Of a stretch of DNA of 64,000 nt, positions 29,095-38,754 are shown in pieces. Numbering within the stretch: the stretch's first letter is position 1; each line of letters begins with the position of its first letter. The position numbers and the translations under genes are program-made. A model generated the notes under the pieces. That model was not told the DNA's origin, ran no database searches, and saw only the letters and a list, made by a program, of their open reading frames with translations. This stretch comes from Beijerinckiaceae bacterium (GTDB taxonomy: Bacteria > Pseudomonadota > Alphaproteobacteria > Rhizobiales > Beijerinckiaceae), in NCBI GenBank assembly GCA_947478405.1, contig CANJVX010000012.1, forward strand, positions 1 through 64,000, written 5' to 3'.

Positions 29095-29793
29095 ATGCCG
29101 ACCATTGCCCTCGTCGACGACGACCGCAACATTCTCACCTCCGTCTCCATCGCCCTTGAGGGCGAGGGTTACCGCGTGCAGACCTATACAGATGGCGCGA
29201 GCGCGCTCGACGGATTGAAAACCAATCCGCCGGATCTCGCCATTTTTGATATCAAAATGCCGCGCATGGACGGAATGGAATTGCTGCGCCGTCTGCGCCA
29301 AAAATCTGATCTGCCGGTGATCTTTCTCACCTCAAAGGATGAAGAGATCGATGAACTCTTCGGCCTGAAAATGGGAGCAGATGATTTCATCCGCAAACCT
29401 TTCTCGCAGCGTCTTCTGGTAGAGCGCGTGAAAGCCATCCTGCGACGCGCCAACCCCAAAGATGCCGCGACGCAAAAGGAAGCGGAAGCCAAGATTCTCG
29501 ATCGCGGTCTTTTGAAAATGGACCCCGAGCGCCACACTTGCACCTGGAAGGGCGAGCCAGTCACGCTCACCGTGACGGAATTCCTGATCCTGCAAGCGCT
29601 CGCCACCCGCCCTGGCGTGGTCAAGAGTCGCAATTCCTTGATGGACGCGGCTTACGATGATCAGGTCTATGTTGATGACCGCACCATCGACAGCCACATC
29701 AAGCGGCTGCGGAAGAAATTTAAACTCGTCGATGATGATTTTGAAATGATCGAGACGCTCTATGGTGTCGGCTATCGCTTCAAGGAAGCTTGA
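29095..29793 (+). CDS. chvI: Response regulator ChvI (OmpR family)
   Basis: A 232-residue two-component regulator. The receiver domain has the acidic pocket 'VDDDRN' at the N terminus, phospho-acceptor Asp52 ([10 protein letters not shown]) and the conserved Lys in FIRKPF. The C-terminal winged helix (about 135-230) includes '[17 protein letters not shown]' and '[17 protein letters not shown]'. The neighbouring chvG kinase and downstream hprK/PTS genes match the conserved alphaproteobacterial ChvIG-PTS locus, which governs envelope stress and acid responses. The 229-base leader holds an inverted repeat (28874-28882 with 28969-28977). Confidence 0.94.
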   Translation: MPTIALVDDDRNILTSVSIALEGEGYRVQTYTDGASALDGLKTNPPDLAIFDIKMPRMDGMELLRRLRQKSDLPVIFLTSKDEEIDELFGLKMGADDFIRKPFSQRLLVERVKAILRRANPKDAATQKEAEAKILDRGLLKMDPERHTCTWKGEPVTLTVTEFLILQALATRPGVVKSRNSLMDAAYDDQVYVDDRTIDSHIKRLRKKFKLVDDDFEMIETLYGVGYRFKEA

Positions 29794-29824
29794 GCCGGAC
29801 ATCTTCAAGCGCCAAAAGAATTTC

Positions 29825-29851
29825 AGATGGCGGCCGTGAGCCGCCATCTTT
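29825..29851 (+). terminator. Stem-loop between chvI and chvG (attenuator-like)
   Basis: A perfect 10-bp stem, AGATGGCGGC (29825-29834) and GCCGCCATCT (29840-29849), with a 5-base loop and only a short T-rich tail. It lies 31 bases after the chvI stop and ends 17 bases before chvG. Partial termination or mRNA processing is plausible; the short T tract makes full termination unlikely. Confidence 0.5.
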
Positions 29852-29866
29852 GTGAGACGGAGCGGA

Positions 29867-31678
29867 ATGAACGTCGAAGTCGATAGAGATGAGGCAGCCA
29901 CGCTGCGCCTGCGCGGGGAACCCGTGCAGAAGCGCCGCTATGTGCGGCTGCGTCGTTTTTTCTCTATGCTGATCGCCCGCTTTTCATCTTCGCTGACGCG
30001 CCGCATTCTCGTACTCAACATCGGCGGCCTTGTTGTATTGCTCTTGGGCTTTCTTTATCTCAACCAGTTTCGTGCGGGACTGATCGAAGCACGTGTGCAA
30101 AGCCTCCAAACACAAGGCGAGATCATCGCTGCCGCTGTGGCTGCATCGGCAACTGTAGAAACAGATTCCCTCGCGCTCGATCCAGAAAAATTGCTCCAGC
30201 TAGCGCCTGGCCAATCTTACGGCGGCAATCGGGAAGAAGAAGGCGCGCTCGAATTCTCGATCAATCCCGAGCGGATCGGCCCCGTACTGCGCCGCCTTGT
30301 ATCGCCCACACGCACGCGCGCACGCATTTATGATCGCGAAGGCTATTTGCTGATCGATTCACGCTCGCTGGCTGCGCGCTCAAACATTCTGCGCTTTGAT
30401 CTCCCAGCCGCCGGGCAAGACGACAGACCCGCCACGATGCTGGAGCGCTGGTGGACACAAACAAAGCGCTGGTTCTCGTCAAGTGAATTGCCGCTCTATG
30501 AAGATATTGGCGCAGCCAATGGCCGCGCCTATCCCGAAGTGGAAAGTGCACTAACTGGCACGGCGACCTCCATTGTGCGCGTGAATGCGCGTGGCGAAAC
30601 CATCGTCTCGGTTGCTGTCCCTGTGCAGCGGTTCCGTACGGTGCGCGGTGCGTTGCTGATGTCTACGCAAGGCGGGGATATTGACAAGATTATCGCCTCC
30701 GAGCGCTGGGCGATCTTTCGCGTCTTTCTCGTATCAGCAGGCGTGATGTTCCTGCTATCGATTTTTCTGGCAGGTACAATTGCAGGCCCCATGCGCCGTC
30801 TGGCCGAAGCGGCAGACCGTGTGCGTCGCGGCATCAAATCACGCCAGGAAATTCCTGACTTTACAGATCGTGCGGATGAGATCGGGCATCTGTCGGGTGC
30901 CTTACGTGACATGACCAAAGCTCTCTATAATCGCATCGAGGCGATTGAAAGTTTTGCAGCCGACGTGGCACATGAATTAAAAAATCCGTTGACCTCTCTG
31001 CGTAGTGCGGTTGAAACTTTACCGCGCGCAAAGACAGATGAGTCTAAAGCCCGCCTGCTCGAAGTCATCCAACATGATGTGAAGAGGCTCGACCGTCTCA
31101 TCAGCGATATTTCGGATGCCTCGCGCCTCGACGCGGAACTGGCACGAGCCGATTATGAGCCAGTCGATCTCGTGAAGCTTTTGGCGGCCATTCAGGATTT
31201 TTCCAACCAGACCAAGCGCGACGATGGCGTGAATGTCACAGTAGATATAGCGCCCCGCGAAGCCTCACGTCAGGGCATGGATTATATTGTGCTCGGCCAT
31301 GATTCACGTCTCGGGCAGATCGTCACCAATCTGGTTGAAAATGCGCGCTCCTTTTCGGAACAGGGCGGCAATGTGCGCATTGCAATGCGTCAGGCGCGCG
31401 CGTTGGGTCGCAATGGACAATGGCAAGATGGTATCGAAATCATCGTTGATGACGATGGGCCCGGCATTCCCGACCATGCCATGGAGCGCATTTTCGAGCG
31501 CTTCTATACTGACCGGCCCAATCATGGTTTTGGGCAGAACAGTGGTCTTGGCCTCTCCATTTCACGCCAGATTGCCGAAGGCCACGGCGGCACGATCCGA
31601 GCCCAGAATCGAACCGGTGCTCTGGCCGAAATACTCGGCGCACGCTTTGCCGTCTGGCTGCCTGCGGGCGCAAAATGA
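29867..31678 (+). CDS. chvG: Sensor histidine kinase ChvG
   Basis: A 603-residue membrane kinase. TM1 is near residues 45-65. A periplasmic stimulus-sensing domain follows ('SRSLAARSNILRFDLP'), then TM2 near 290-310, HAMP ('PMRRLAEAADRVRRG'), the DHp domain with phospho-acceptor His369 (ADVAHELKNPL) and HATPase_c ('NLVENARSFS', 'VDDDGPGIP', 'SGLGLSISRQIAEGHGG'). It phosphorylates ChvI; in related bacteria the periplasmic repressor ExoR controls it, but no exoR is seen here. ATG 29867 follows CGGAG. Its stop overlaps hprK by 4 bases. Confidence 0.94.
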   Translation: MNVEVDRDEAATLRLRGEPVQKRRYVRLRRFFSMLIARFSSSLTRRILVLNIGGLVVLLLGFLYLNQFRAGLIEARVQSLQTQGEIIAAAVAASATVETDSLALDPEKLLQLAPGQSYGGNREEEGALEFSINPERIGPVLRRLVSPTRTRARIYDREGYLLIDSRSLAARSNILRFDLPAAGQDDRPATMLERWWTQTKRWFSSSELPLYEDIGAANGRAYPEVESALTGTATSIVRVNARGETIVSVAVPVQRFRTVRGALLMSTQGGDIDKIIASERWAIFRVFLVSAGVMFLLSIFLAGTIAGPMRRLAEAADRVRRGIKSRQEIPDFTDRADEIGHLSGALRDMTKALYNRIEAIESFAADVAHELKNPLTSLRSAVETLPRAKTDESKARLLEVIQHDVKRLDRLISDISDASRLDAELARADYEPVDLVKLLAAIQDFSNQTKRDDGVNVTVDIAPREASRQGMDYIVLGHDSRLGQIVTNLVENARSFSEQGGNVRIAMRQARALGRNGQWQDGIEIIVDDDGPGIPDHAMERIFERFYTDRPNHGFGQNSGLGLSISRQIAEGHGGTIRAQNRTGALAEILGARFAVWLPAGAK

Positions 31679-32118
31679 CCCCACCCGCTTCTATTCATGC
31701 CTGCGCCCTGATTGTGGATGAGGCAGGCCTGCTGATCCGCGGGGCTTCGGGGGCCGGCAAATCGAGCCTCGTGCTTGCCCTGATTGCAGCCGCACAGGCA
31801 CAGGGACGCTTTGCGCGCCTCGTGGCCGATGATCGGGTGTTATTGCGGCTGGCCGGGGGACGCATTCTGGCCGCCCCGCACCCAAGGATTGCCGGACAAA
31901 TCGAAGAGCGCGGATCAGGTATTCGCTGCATGCCCCACGAGGGTCAAGCCCGCCTGACCCATATCATCGATCTCTTGCCCCAACCCGGGCGTCTGCCTGC
32001 AGCAGAAGAGGCTTCAGCGCGGCTCGAGGGGATAGAGGGGATAGCGCTGATCCGCATTGCCCTCGTCGTGGGGCTGCCCAGCGAGGTGGCAGCGCGGCAG
32101 ATTCTCGCGAAAATTTAA
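31675..32118 (+). CDS. hprK: HPr kinase/phosphorylase, short alphaproteobacterial form
   Basis: A 147-residue protein matching only the C-terminal catalytic half of Gram-positive HprK, the usual form in alphaproteobacteria. The Walker A is GASGAGKS (23-30), 'LVADDRVLL' supplies the acidic pair, and 'AGQIEERGSGI' is the HprK signature region. It phosphorylates and dephosphorylates HPr on a serine. Start and stop overlap with chvG (ATGA) couples PTS regulation to the ChvIG system. The target HPr with its serine is encoded about 540 bases downstream. Confidence 0.9.
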   Translation: MTPPASIHACALIVDEAGLLIRGASGAGKSSLVLALIAAAQAQGRFARLVADDRVLLRLAGGRILAAPHPRIAGQIEERGSGIRCMPHEGQARLTHIIDLLPQPGRLPAAEEASARLEGIEGIALIRIALVVGLPSEVAARQILAKI

Positions 32119-32257
32119 CCCTTCAGGAATCCCAGCTTGCGCATTTTGCTTGCCAATTCGTTCGCAACGCACAAAATGGCGTCCCTCGGCTAGGCCTTTA
32201 CCCTAAGACAGGGGCCTGACCCTCCTTTGGCGTCATTCTGCAGGAAGTGTGAACCTG

Positions 32258-32659
32258 ATGATCGGCATGGTCCTTGTGACCCACGGCCATCTCGCGACAG
32301 AGTTTCGCGCGGCTTTGGAGCATGTCGTCGGTCCGCAAAAGCAGATCGAGACAATCACCATCGGCCCGGAAGACGATATGGAGCAGCGCCGTAAAGATAT
32401 TATGGCGGCGGTGTCTCATGTTGATACGGGCGGCGGCGTTGTTGTGCTGACCGACATGTTCGGCGGCACGCCCTCCAATCTTGCCATTTCCGTTATGGGA
32501 GGGCCTGAGGTCGATGTGGTGGCGGGCATTAATTTGCCAATGCTCATCAAACTCGCCTCGGTGCGCGAAGAGGCAAGCCTTGAGCAAGCAGTCATTCAGG
32601 CGCAGGATGCCGGTCGTAAATATATTTCTGTCGCGAGCCGGATTTTGAACGGGAAATGA
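32258..32659 (+). CDS. PTS EIIA component, mannose family
   Basis: A 133-residue EIIA-Man-type protein. The phospho-accepting His9 lies in VLVTHGHLA, and the loop 'LTDMFGGTPSNLA' near residue 68 is typical. No EIIB, EIIC or EIID is near, so this is probably the regulatory EIIA of the alphaproteobacterial PTS rather than part of a sugar importer. ATG 32258 is preferred over GTG 32249 because AGGA then sits at a usable distance and the N terminus matches relatives. A 139-base gap separates it from hprK; its end overlaps HPr by 4 bases. Confidence 0.9.
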   Translation: MIGMVLVTHGHLATEFRAALEHVVGPQKQIETITIGPEDDMEQRRKDIMAAVSHVDTGGGVVVLTDMFGGTPSNLAISVMGGPEVDVVAGINLPMLIKLASVREEASLEQAVIQAQDAGRKYISVASRILNGK

Positions 32660-32982
32660 CGAACACGACTGAAGACGGGCAACCCTGCCCACCTGCACCC
32701 GACTGCGTCGACGGCATCAGCCGCGAAATGGCCATCATCAATCGCAAAGGCCTGCATGCACGCGCCACCGCAAAATTCGTGCAATGCGTGGAACGGTTCA
32801 ACGCTGAAGTCACCGTCACGCGCTGTGGTGAGACAGTGGGCGGCCTCTCCATCATGGGTATTCTGACTTTGGGTGCCGGCATCGGCACGAGCATCACGGT
32901 CTGCGCGCGGGGCGCTCAGGCTCAGGAATGCATCGACGCGCTTGATGCGCTTGTCGCTGACCGCTTCGGCGAAGACGAGTAA
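32656..32982 (+). CDS. ptsH: Phosphocarrier protein HPr
   Basis: A 108-residue HPr with an N-terminal extension of about 22 residues. The PTS phosphorylation site is His34 in KGLHARATAKF, and the HprK target serine is Ser65 in GGLSIMG. Both regulatory residues are present, matching the hprK gene upstream. Enzyme I is not in the window, so phosphate must come from an EI encoded elsewhere. It overlaps the EIIA gene by 4 bases and converges on pgi with an 8-base gap. Confidence 0.92.
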   Translation: MTNTTEDGQPCPPAPDCVDGISREMAIINRKGLHARATAKFVQCVERFNAEVTVTRCGETVGGLSIMGILTLGAGIGTSITVCARGAQAQECIDALDALVADRFGEDE

Positions 32983-32990
32983 TCTACGGA

Positions 32991-34637
32991 CTAACCCGCA
33001 ATCAATTTCCGACGATATTCAATCAACCCTGCCGTGCCGGGATCGAGCCGCGATGTATCAGTTTGATCGTCATCCACAAACGGCATCAGACCACTGCACA
33101 ATTCTTTGCCCAGCTCCACGCCCCATTGATCAAAAGCGTTGATGCCCCACACCGCCGATTGCACGAACACTTTGTGTTCATATAGCGCGATAAGGCGCCC
33201 GAGCATGCGCGGATCAAGGCGGTGGTACAAAAAGACACTCGAAGGACGATTGCCCGGAAAGACCTTGTGTGGCGCAAGCTCTGCAATGGCGGTTTGCTTC
33301 AATCCTTGTTTGGATAGCAACGCCTGAACCTCAGTGCGCGAACGTCCGCGCATTAAGGCTTCTGCCTGCGCAAGGCAGTTTGAAAAAAGCATCTGATGGT
33401 GATGGGAATCTGCTGCTATAGGCTCAGCTGCAACCAGAAAATCAACAGGGATCACATCTGTGCCCTGATGCAGCAATTGGAAGAAAGCATGCTGGCCATT
33501 GGTGCCGGGCTCGCCCCAGATCACTGGCGCTGTCGCCATCGCCATGGATGCGCCATTGCGCGCAACTGACTTACCGTTTGATTCCATATCGAGTTGCTGC
33601 AGATAAGCAGGAAAACGCGCCAACCTTTGGTCGTAAGGAATTACGGCATGAGAGCCAAAGTCCCAAACATTGCGGTACCAGATGCCCAGAAGCGCCATCA
33701 GAACAGGAATGTTTTCATGTAACGGCGCGGTGCAGAAGTGATCGTCCACCTCGTGCCCGCCGCGCAGAAAATCATCGAAATGTTCCGGGCTAATTGCAAT
33801 AGCAAGCGCAAGACCGATGGACGACCAGAGCGAATAGCGGCCACCCACCCAGTCCCAGAAACCAAAGACACGCTCTTCGCGAATACCAAACTTTCCGACA
33901 AGATCGAGTTTGGTCGAAACGGCTGCAAAATGATTGCCGACCGCGGCTTCCCCCAAAACGGAGGTGATGCGCGCTCGCGCACTTTGCGCATTGGTCATCG
34001 TCTCCTGCGTCGTAAACGTTTTTGAGGAGATGATGAAAAGTGTTGATGCCAGATCAAGCCCTTCAAGCGTATCGGCTAGATCAGCGCCATCAACATTGGA
34101 TACGAAATGCAGTTTCAAGCCTTTTTTGACAAAAGGGGACAAAGCGCGCGCCGCCATAGCAGGGCCCAAATCCGATCCGCCAATTCCAATATTGACGATG
34201 TCGGTGAAAATTTTTCCTGTCGCGCCACGAAACGTGCCATCGCGCACCTGACGCGCAAAGCCATAGAGCTTGTCGCGCATGGCAAAAATATCAGGCATCA
34301 CATCGCGGCCATCGACCAGCACCGGCTTGCCTGAAAAATTACGCAACGCCATGTGCAAGGCGGGGCGGTGTTCGGTATTATTGACGCACTCAGCAGCAAA
34401 CAAAGCGCCACGCTGCTCTTCGACATGAGCGGCGCGCGCCAGCGCAATGAGATGAGCGAGCGTGGCATCGGTGATGCGGTGGCGCGAATAATCAAACAGC
34501 AGATCGCCCAAGTAGAGGCTGAGCCGCTGGGCACGGCCCGGATCAGCGGCAAAAAGATCAGCGATCCTGTGGTGGCCGATTTCGACGCGATGCGCCTCGA
34601 GCGCGGCCAATGCCGCCATCACCTCTGTGTCAGCCAT
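32991..34637 (-). CDS. pgi: Glucose-6-phosphate isomerase
   Basis: A 548-residue cytoplasmic isomerase interconverting glucose 6-phosphate and fructose 6-phosphate. Diagnostic motifs are 'NIGIGGSDLGPAMAARAL', 'VSNVDGADLADTLEGL', 'GEPGTNGQHAFFQLLHQG' and 'QSAVWGINAFDQWGVELGK' near the C terminus. Length is typical. It converges on HPr and is divergent from the ABC-F gene. With pckA and the regulatory PTS it makes this a central carbon block. Confidence 0.97.
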   Translation of the reverse strand: MADTEVMAALAALEAHRVEIGHHRIADLFAADPGRAQRLSLYLGDLLFDYSRHRITDATLAHLIALARAAHVEEQRGALFAAECVNNTEHRPALHMALRNFSGKPVLVDGRDVMPDIFAMRDKLYGFARQVRDGTFRGATGKIFTDIVNIGIGGSDLGPAMAARALSPFVKKGLKLHFVSNVDGADLADTLEGLDLASTLFIISSKTFTTQETMTNAQSARARITSVLGEAAVGNHFAAVSTKLDLVGKFGIREERVFGFWDWVGGRYSLWSSIGLALAIAISPEHFDDFLRGGHEVDDHFCTAPLHENIPVLMALLGIWYRNVWDFGSHAVIPYDQRLARFPAYLQQLDMESNGKSVARNGASMAMATAPVIWGEPGTNGQHAFFQLLHQGTDVIPVDFLVAAEPIAADSHHHQMLFSNCLAQAEALMRGRSRTEVQALLSKQGLKQTAIAELAPHKVFPGNRPSSVFLYHRLDPRMLGRLIALYEHKVFVQSAVWGINAFDQWGVELGKELCSGLMPFVDDDQTDTSRLDPGTAGLIEYRRKLIAG

Positions 34638-34807
34638 GTCTTATTCCGCTCCTCAAGCGATTCGGAGCCACTGTGACGCAATCTCGTAGACCCCGCGTTA
34701 ACGACCCAGCGGTGGCTTCCCGGAGCCTGCTCATGTAAGGAGGGGCGCTGCCCCGCGCCTTTCAGCGCATGCGGGAGCGCGGCTTCCAGTTTCGAGACCC
34801 CTATTTC

Positions 34808-36622
34808 ATGGCCCCACCCATTCTGCTGCTTCAAGATATTATGCTGACCATTGGCGGCAAGCCGCTCCTGGAGGGAGCCAACCTGTCGGTGTCGCAGGGC
34901 GAGCGCATTTGCTTGGTCGGGCGCAATGGGTCGGGCAAATCCACCCTCCTCAAGATCGCCGCAGCCCTTTTGGAAAAAGATGGCGGCACTCGCTTTTTTC
35001 AGCCGGATGCTACCGTCCGCTACCTGCCGCAGGAGCCTGACCTGGCAGGCTTTCCCACTGTGCTGTCCTATGTCGAGGCGGGTCTGGGGCCCAACGACGA
35101 TGAATATCGCGCCGGCTATCTGCTGCATGAGCTAGGCCTGACAGGTCAGGAAGACCCTGCCCACCTGTCGGGCGGCGAAGCGCGCAGGGCGGCTCTGGCC
35201 CGTGTGCTGGCTCCAGAGCCCGACCTGCTCTTTCTGGATGAGCCGACCAACCACCTCGATTTGCCAGCCATCGAGTGGCTCGAAAGCGAATTGGCGTCGC
35301 TGCGCTCTGCCCTCGTTCTGATCAGCCATGACCGGCGCTTTCTGCAAAATCTCTCACGTGCCACCGTCTGGCTGGACCGTGGCCGCACCCGCAAACTCGA
35401 CCGCGGTTTTGGCGAATTTGAGGCATGGCGTGACAAGCTGCTCGAAGAAGAAGAAACCCAACGCCATAAGCTTGACCGCCTCATCGTCAATGAAGAGCAT
35501 TGGGTGCGCCATGGTGTAAGCGGACGACGCAAGCGCAATATGGGCCGCATGGATCGCCTCGCCGATCTGCGCACGGAACGACGCGATGCGCGCAAGAGCG
35601 TCGGCGATGTGAAGCTGACCGTCAGCGAAGGCCGCACCTCCGGCAAGCTGGTTGTCGAAGTAGAAAATGTAACCAAGGCCTATGACGAGCGCGCCATTGT
35701 GAAGGATTTTTCACTGCGCGTGTTGCGTGGCGACAGACTTGGCGTTGTTGGCCAGAATGGTGCCGGCAAGACAACTCTGCTCAACCTCATCACCGGCACG
35801 CTGGAACCTGACGAAGGTCACGTGCGTCTGGGCGCAAGCCTTGAAATGGCGACGCTCGATCAAAGCCGAAAGGCCTTGAAGCCCGACTGGATTCTGAAAG
35901 ATGCGCTGACCAATGGCGGCGGCGATTTCGTCGAGATCAACGGCGAGAAAAAGCATGTTATTGGCTATATGAAAGACTTTCTCTTCGCGCCCGAACAAGC
36001 ACGCACGCCGATCTCGCGCCTTTCAGGCGGCGAGCGCGGACGCCTGATGCTGGCGCGCGCCATGTCATTGCCGTCAAATTTTCTGGTGCTCGACGAGCCC
36101 ACCAATGATCTCGACTTGGAAACACTCGATCTGCTGCAAGAGATGATCGCCGATTACAAAGGCACAGTGATTGTCGTCAGCCATGATCGTGATTTTCTTG
36201 ATCGTGTGGCCACCAGCCTGCTGGTTGCAGAAGGCGATGGCAAATGGGTCGAATATGCCGGTGGCTATTCCGACATGGTGGCCCAGCGCGGACACGGCAT
36301 CAGCAATACGGCGCCGACTACGCAAAAGACGAAAGCTGGCCCAGCCAAGGCACTTGCACCCATCGCGCCCGTTGCGTCGAAGAAAGAAAAGCTCTCCTTC
36401 AAGCACAAGCATGCGCTCGAAACCCTGCCCGGCAAAATTGCGGACATGCAAGCAAAGCAGGCGCTATTGCAGGAGAAGCTGGCAGAGCCGGGGCTCTATA
36501 CGCGCGACCCCGCCGCCTTCGACAAAGCCTCGAAACTCCTGGCCGACGCCGAAAAGCAGACCGCCACGTGGGAAGAAGAATGGCTCAAGCTTGAAATGCT
36601 GCGCGAGGAGCTTGAAGGCTAA
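34808..36622 (+). CDS. uup: ABC-F family ATPase (Uup-like)
   Basis: A 604-residue soluble protein with two ABC domains and no membrane segment. The first has Walker A GRNGSGKST, signature LSGGEARRAAL and 'LLFLDEPTNHLDLPAIEWL'. The second has GQNGAGKTT, LSGGERGRLML and 'LVLDEPTNDLDLETLDLL'. A lysine-rich C-terminal coiled coil (about 525-600) fits Uup-type ABC-F proteins, which act on ribosomes or branched DNA. Start MAPPILLLQD is chosen from family alignment; no clear Shine-Dalgarno precedes it, and an in-frame ATG at 34769 exists. Confidence 0.88.
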   Translation: MAPPILLLQDIMLTIGGKPLLEGANLSVSQGERICLVGRNGSGKSTLLKIAAALLEKDGGTRFFQPDATVRYLPQEPDLAGFPTVLSYVEAGLGPNDDEYRAGYLLHELGLTGQEDPAHLSGGEARRAALARVLAPEPDLLFLDEPTNHLDLPAIEWLESELASLRSALVLISHDRRFLQNLSRATVWLDRGRTRKLDRGFGEFEAWRDKLLEEEETQRHKLDRLIVNEEHWVRHGVSGRRKRNMGRMDRLADLRTERRDARKSVGDVKLTVSEGRTSGKLVVEVENVTKAYDERAIVKDFSLRVLRGDRLGVVGQNGAGKTTLLNLITGTLEPDEGHVRLGASLEMATLDQSRKALKPDWILKDALTNGGGDFVEINGEKKHVIGYMKDFLFAPEQARTPISRLSGGERGRLMLARAMSLPSNFLVLDEPTNDLDLETLDLLQEMIADYKGTVIVVSHDRDFLDRVATSLLVAEGDGKWVEYAGGYSDMVAQRGHGISNTAPTTQKTKAGPAKALAPIAPVASKKEKLSFKHKHALETLPGKIADMQAKQALLQEKLAEPGLYTRDPAAFDKASKLLADAEKQTATWEEEWLKLEMLREELEG

Positions 36623-36686
36623 AGCCTCTGCCGTCATGATCCTCTCCAACACAGCGCCGAAATGAGCGCAGGTTCGGGAGGCAAAT

Positions 36687-37685
36687 ATGGTGAAAAAGCT
36701 TGGCGCGGGTCTGGCCGCGTCTGTTGTGTGTGCGGCTTTCGTGGCGGGCACGCCCGCATCGGCCCAGACAGCCAATGATGTTGCAACTTGGCCAAACCGC
36801 AATATCAGCCTGATTGCTCCCCAACCCGCGGGTGGGGGCTTTGACACAGTGGCGCGCGTGCTGGCCGACCGCATGCGCCCGTTTCTGGGGCAAACCATCG
36901 TCGTGGAAAACCGCACGGGCGCGGGCACACGCGTGGGCACACAATCAGCCGCCAAGGCACCTGCTGATGGCTACACGCTGATGATTGGCGCCTTGTCGAA
37001 TATGGCTCTCAACCCCGGCCTCTATGACAATCTGCCCTATGATCCGCTCAAGGATTTCAAACTCGTCGGCATGGCGGTGACCTGGTCCTACACGCTGGTT
37101 GCGCGCAAAGACCTGCCGATGGAATCATTGAAAGACGTAATCGCTTTCGCCAAAGCCAATCCGGAAAAAATCACCTATGCCTCAGCCGGCATGGGATCGG
37201 GCCAACATATCGCCACTGCGGTGACCGAAAAGCTCGCGGGCGTGAAACTCACCCATGTGCCCTATCGCGGTTCGCAAGATGCCTATCAGGACATTCTGGG
37301 CGGACGCGTAGATCTTTTCTTTGATATTTCTTCCGCCGCTAAGGCGCAGGTGGATGCAGGCACAGTGAAAGCGCTGGCTGTCTCATCGAAAGAACGCCAG
37401 CCCTTCCACCCCAATGTGCCCAGTGTTTATGAAACGGGCGTCGCGCCGCTCGATATGGAAAGCTGGTTTGGCCTGTTTGCACCAGCTGGCACACCCGAGC
37501 CTATCCTGACAAAATTGAGGGCGGCTATGGCGCAGGTGATGGCAGCACCCGATGTGCAAGAGCTTTTTGCCAAATCGGGCGGGCAAGTACCCAAAACATC
37601 AGCAGCAGAACAAGAAGCCAAAGTGGCCAGCGATATCGAGCGCTGGACTAAGCTTATCCGCGAAGCTGGCGTCAAAGGCGATTGA
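36687..37685 (+). CDS. Bug family periplasmic binding protein (TctC-like, orphan)
   Basis: A 332-residue exported receptor with a signal peptide ending ASA near residue 26. It is the most canonical Bug protein here: 'PQPAGGGFDTVARVLADRM', 'VENRTGAGTRVGTQSAAK', 'ADGYTLMIG' and 'THVPYRGSQDAYQDILGG'. Bug proteins bind carboxylates and nicotinate-like ligands for TTT carriers. GGGAGG precedes the ATG. No tctA or tctB gene is near. It is followed 25 bases later by a second receptor of a different subgroup, so they form a tandem pair. Confidence 0.93.
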   Translation: MVKKLGAGLAASVVCAAFVAGTPASAQTANDVATWPNRNISLIAPQPAGGGFDTVARVLADRMRPFLGQTIVVENRTGAGTRVGTQSAAKAPADGYTLMIGALSNMALNPGLYDNLPYDPLKDFKLVGMAVTWSYTLVARKDLPMESLKDVIAFAKANPEKITYASAGMGSGQHIATAVTEKLAGVKLTHVPYRGSQDAYQDILGGRVDLFFDISSAAKAQVDAGTVKALAVSSKERQPFHPNVPSVYETGVAPLDMESWFGLFAPAGTPEPILTKLRAAMAQVMAAPDVQELFAKSGGQVPKTSAAEQEAKVASDIERWTKLIREAGVKGD

Positions 37686-37710
37686 TCACCCGAACATCGG
37701 GGAAGGAAAC

Positions 37711-38754
37711 ATGATGCACATTTTCAAAAAACCCACGCTCGGCAGCATAATTTTGACGTCAGCCTTAGTGATCGCTGGAAGCGCACAGGCGGATGCCATT
37801 GCCGATTTCTACCATGGCAGGACGATGCAAATGATCATCGCGACGTCACCTGGTGGTGATTATGATACGCGCGGACGCTTGCTCGCCCGCCACTTGCCAC
37901 GCCTCATTCCCGGCGAACCAACCATGGTGCCGCAAAATATGCCCGGCGGAGTTGGCATTGCAGCGGCCAATCATATGGCCAATGCCGCACCCCGCGACGG
38001 GACCGTGCTGCATATGCTGATGCAGAATATGCCAGCCCATCAGGCCGTTGGCGGACAGGGTGTGAAATTCGATACGCGCAAGCTGATCTTCGTCGGCAAT
38101 ACGACCGATGCGCCCAATGTCATCAATTCCTGGTACACGACCGGCATCACCAAGATCGAACAAGTGAAGACGCAGGAGCTTGTGGTCGGTGCTGCGGGTA
38201 CGGCCACGCCTGCGGCCTATTATCCAGCGGCGCTCAATGCGATGGCGGGAACGAAATTCAAAATTGTCGCCGGTTACCCCGGCGGGAACGATGTCAATCT
38301 CGCCATGGAGAAAGGCGAGGTCGGCGGGCGCGGCTCCAACAGCTGGGCCTCTTGGAAAAGCTTGAACCCCAAATGGATCGCAGAAAACAAGGTCCATATT
38401 CTGGTGCAGATCGGCCTGCAGCGCGCCAAAGACCTACCCGACGTGCCCTTGCTGTTCGAATTGGCAACCAATGAGGCCGATCGCGAAGTCTTGCGCTTCA
38501 TCTCGGCCGATACGGCCATTGCCCGCTCTGCCGTAACCACACCCGATGTGCCGCCCGAGCGTGTCATAGCGCTGCGCAAAGCCTTTATGGACACGATGAA
38601 GGACGCCCAGCTCTTGGCTGAAGCCAACAAGATGGGGATCGATATTTCCCCCCTATCGGGCGAGGAGACCCAGGCGGTAGCCGACAAAATTGTGGCGGCC
38701 GCGCCTGATGTTGTGGCCAGGGCCAAGTTGCTGCTGGAGGGGACCGGCAAATAG
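37711..38754 (+). CDS. Bug-like periplasmic binding protein (orphan, second of tandem pair)
   Basis: A 347-residue exported protein with a signal peptide ending AQA near residue 27. 'IATSPGGDYDTRGRLLARH', 'VPQNMPGGVGIAAANHM' and 'LAMEKGEVGGRG' place it in the same divergent subgroup as the binding proteins at 3021, 57042 and 58249 rather than with its classical upstream neighbour. The ATG follows GGGGAAGGAAAC. Ligand unknown; no membrane partner is encoded nearby. Confidence 0.85.
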   Translation: MMHIFKKPTLGSIILTSALVIAGSAQADAIADFYHGRTMQMIIATSPGGDYDTRGRLLARHLPRLIPGEPTMVPQNMPGGVGIAAANHMANAAPRDGTVLHMLMQNMPAHQAVGGQGVKFDTRKLIFVGNTTDAPNVINSWYTTGITKIEQVKTQELVVGAAGTATPAAYYPAALNAMAGTKFKIVAGYPGGNDVNLAMEKGEVGGRGSNSWASWKSLNPKWIAENKVHILVQIGLQRAKDLPDVPLLFELATNEADREVLRFISADTAIARSAVTTPDVPPERVIALRKAFMDTMKDAQLLAEANKMGIDISPLSGEETQAVADKIVAAAPDVVARAKLLLEGTGK

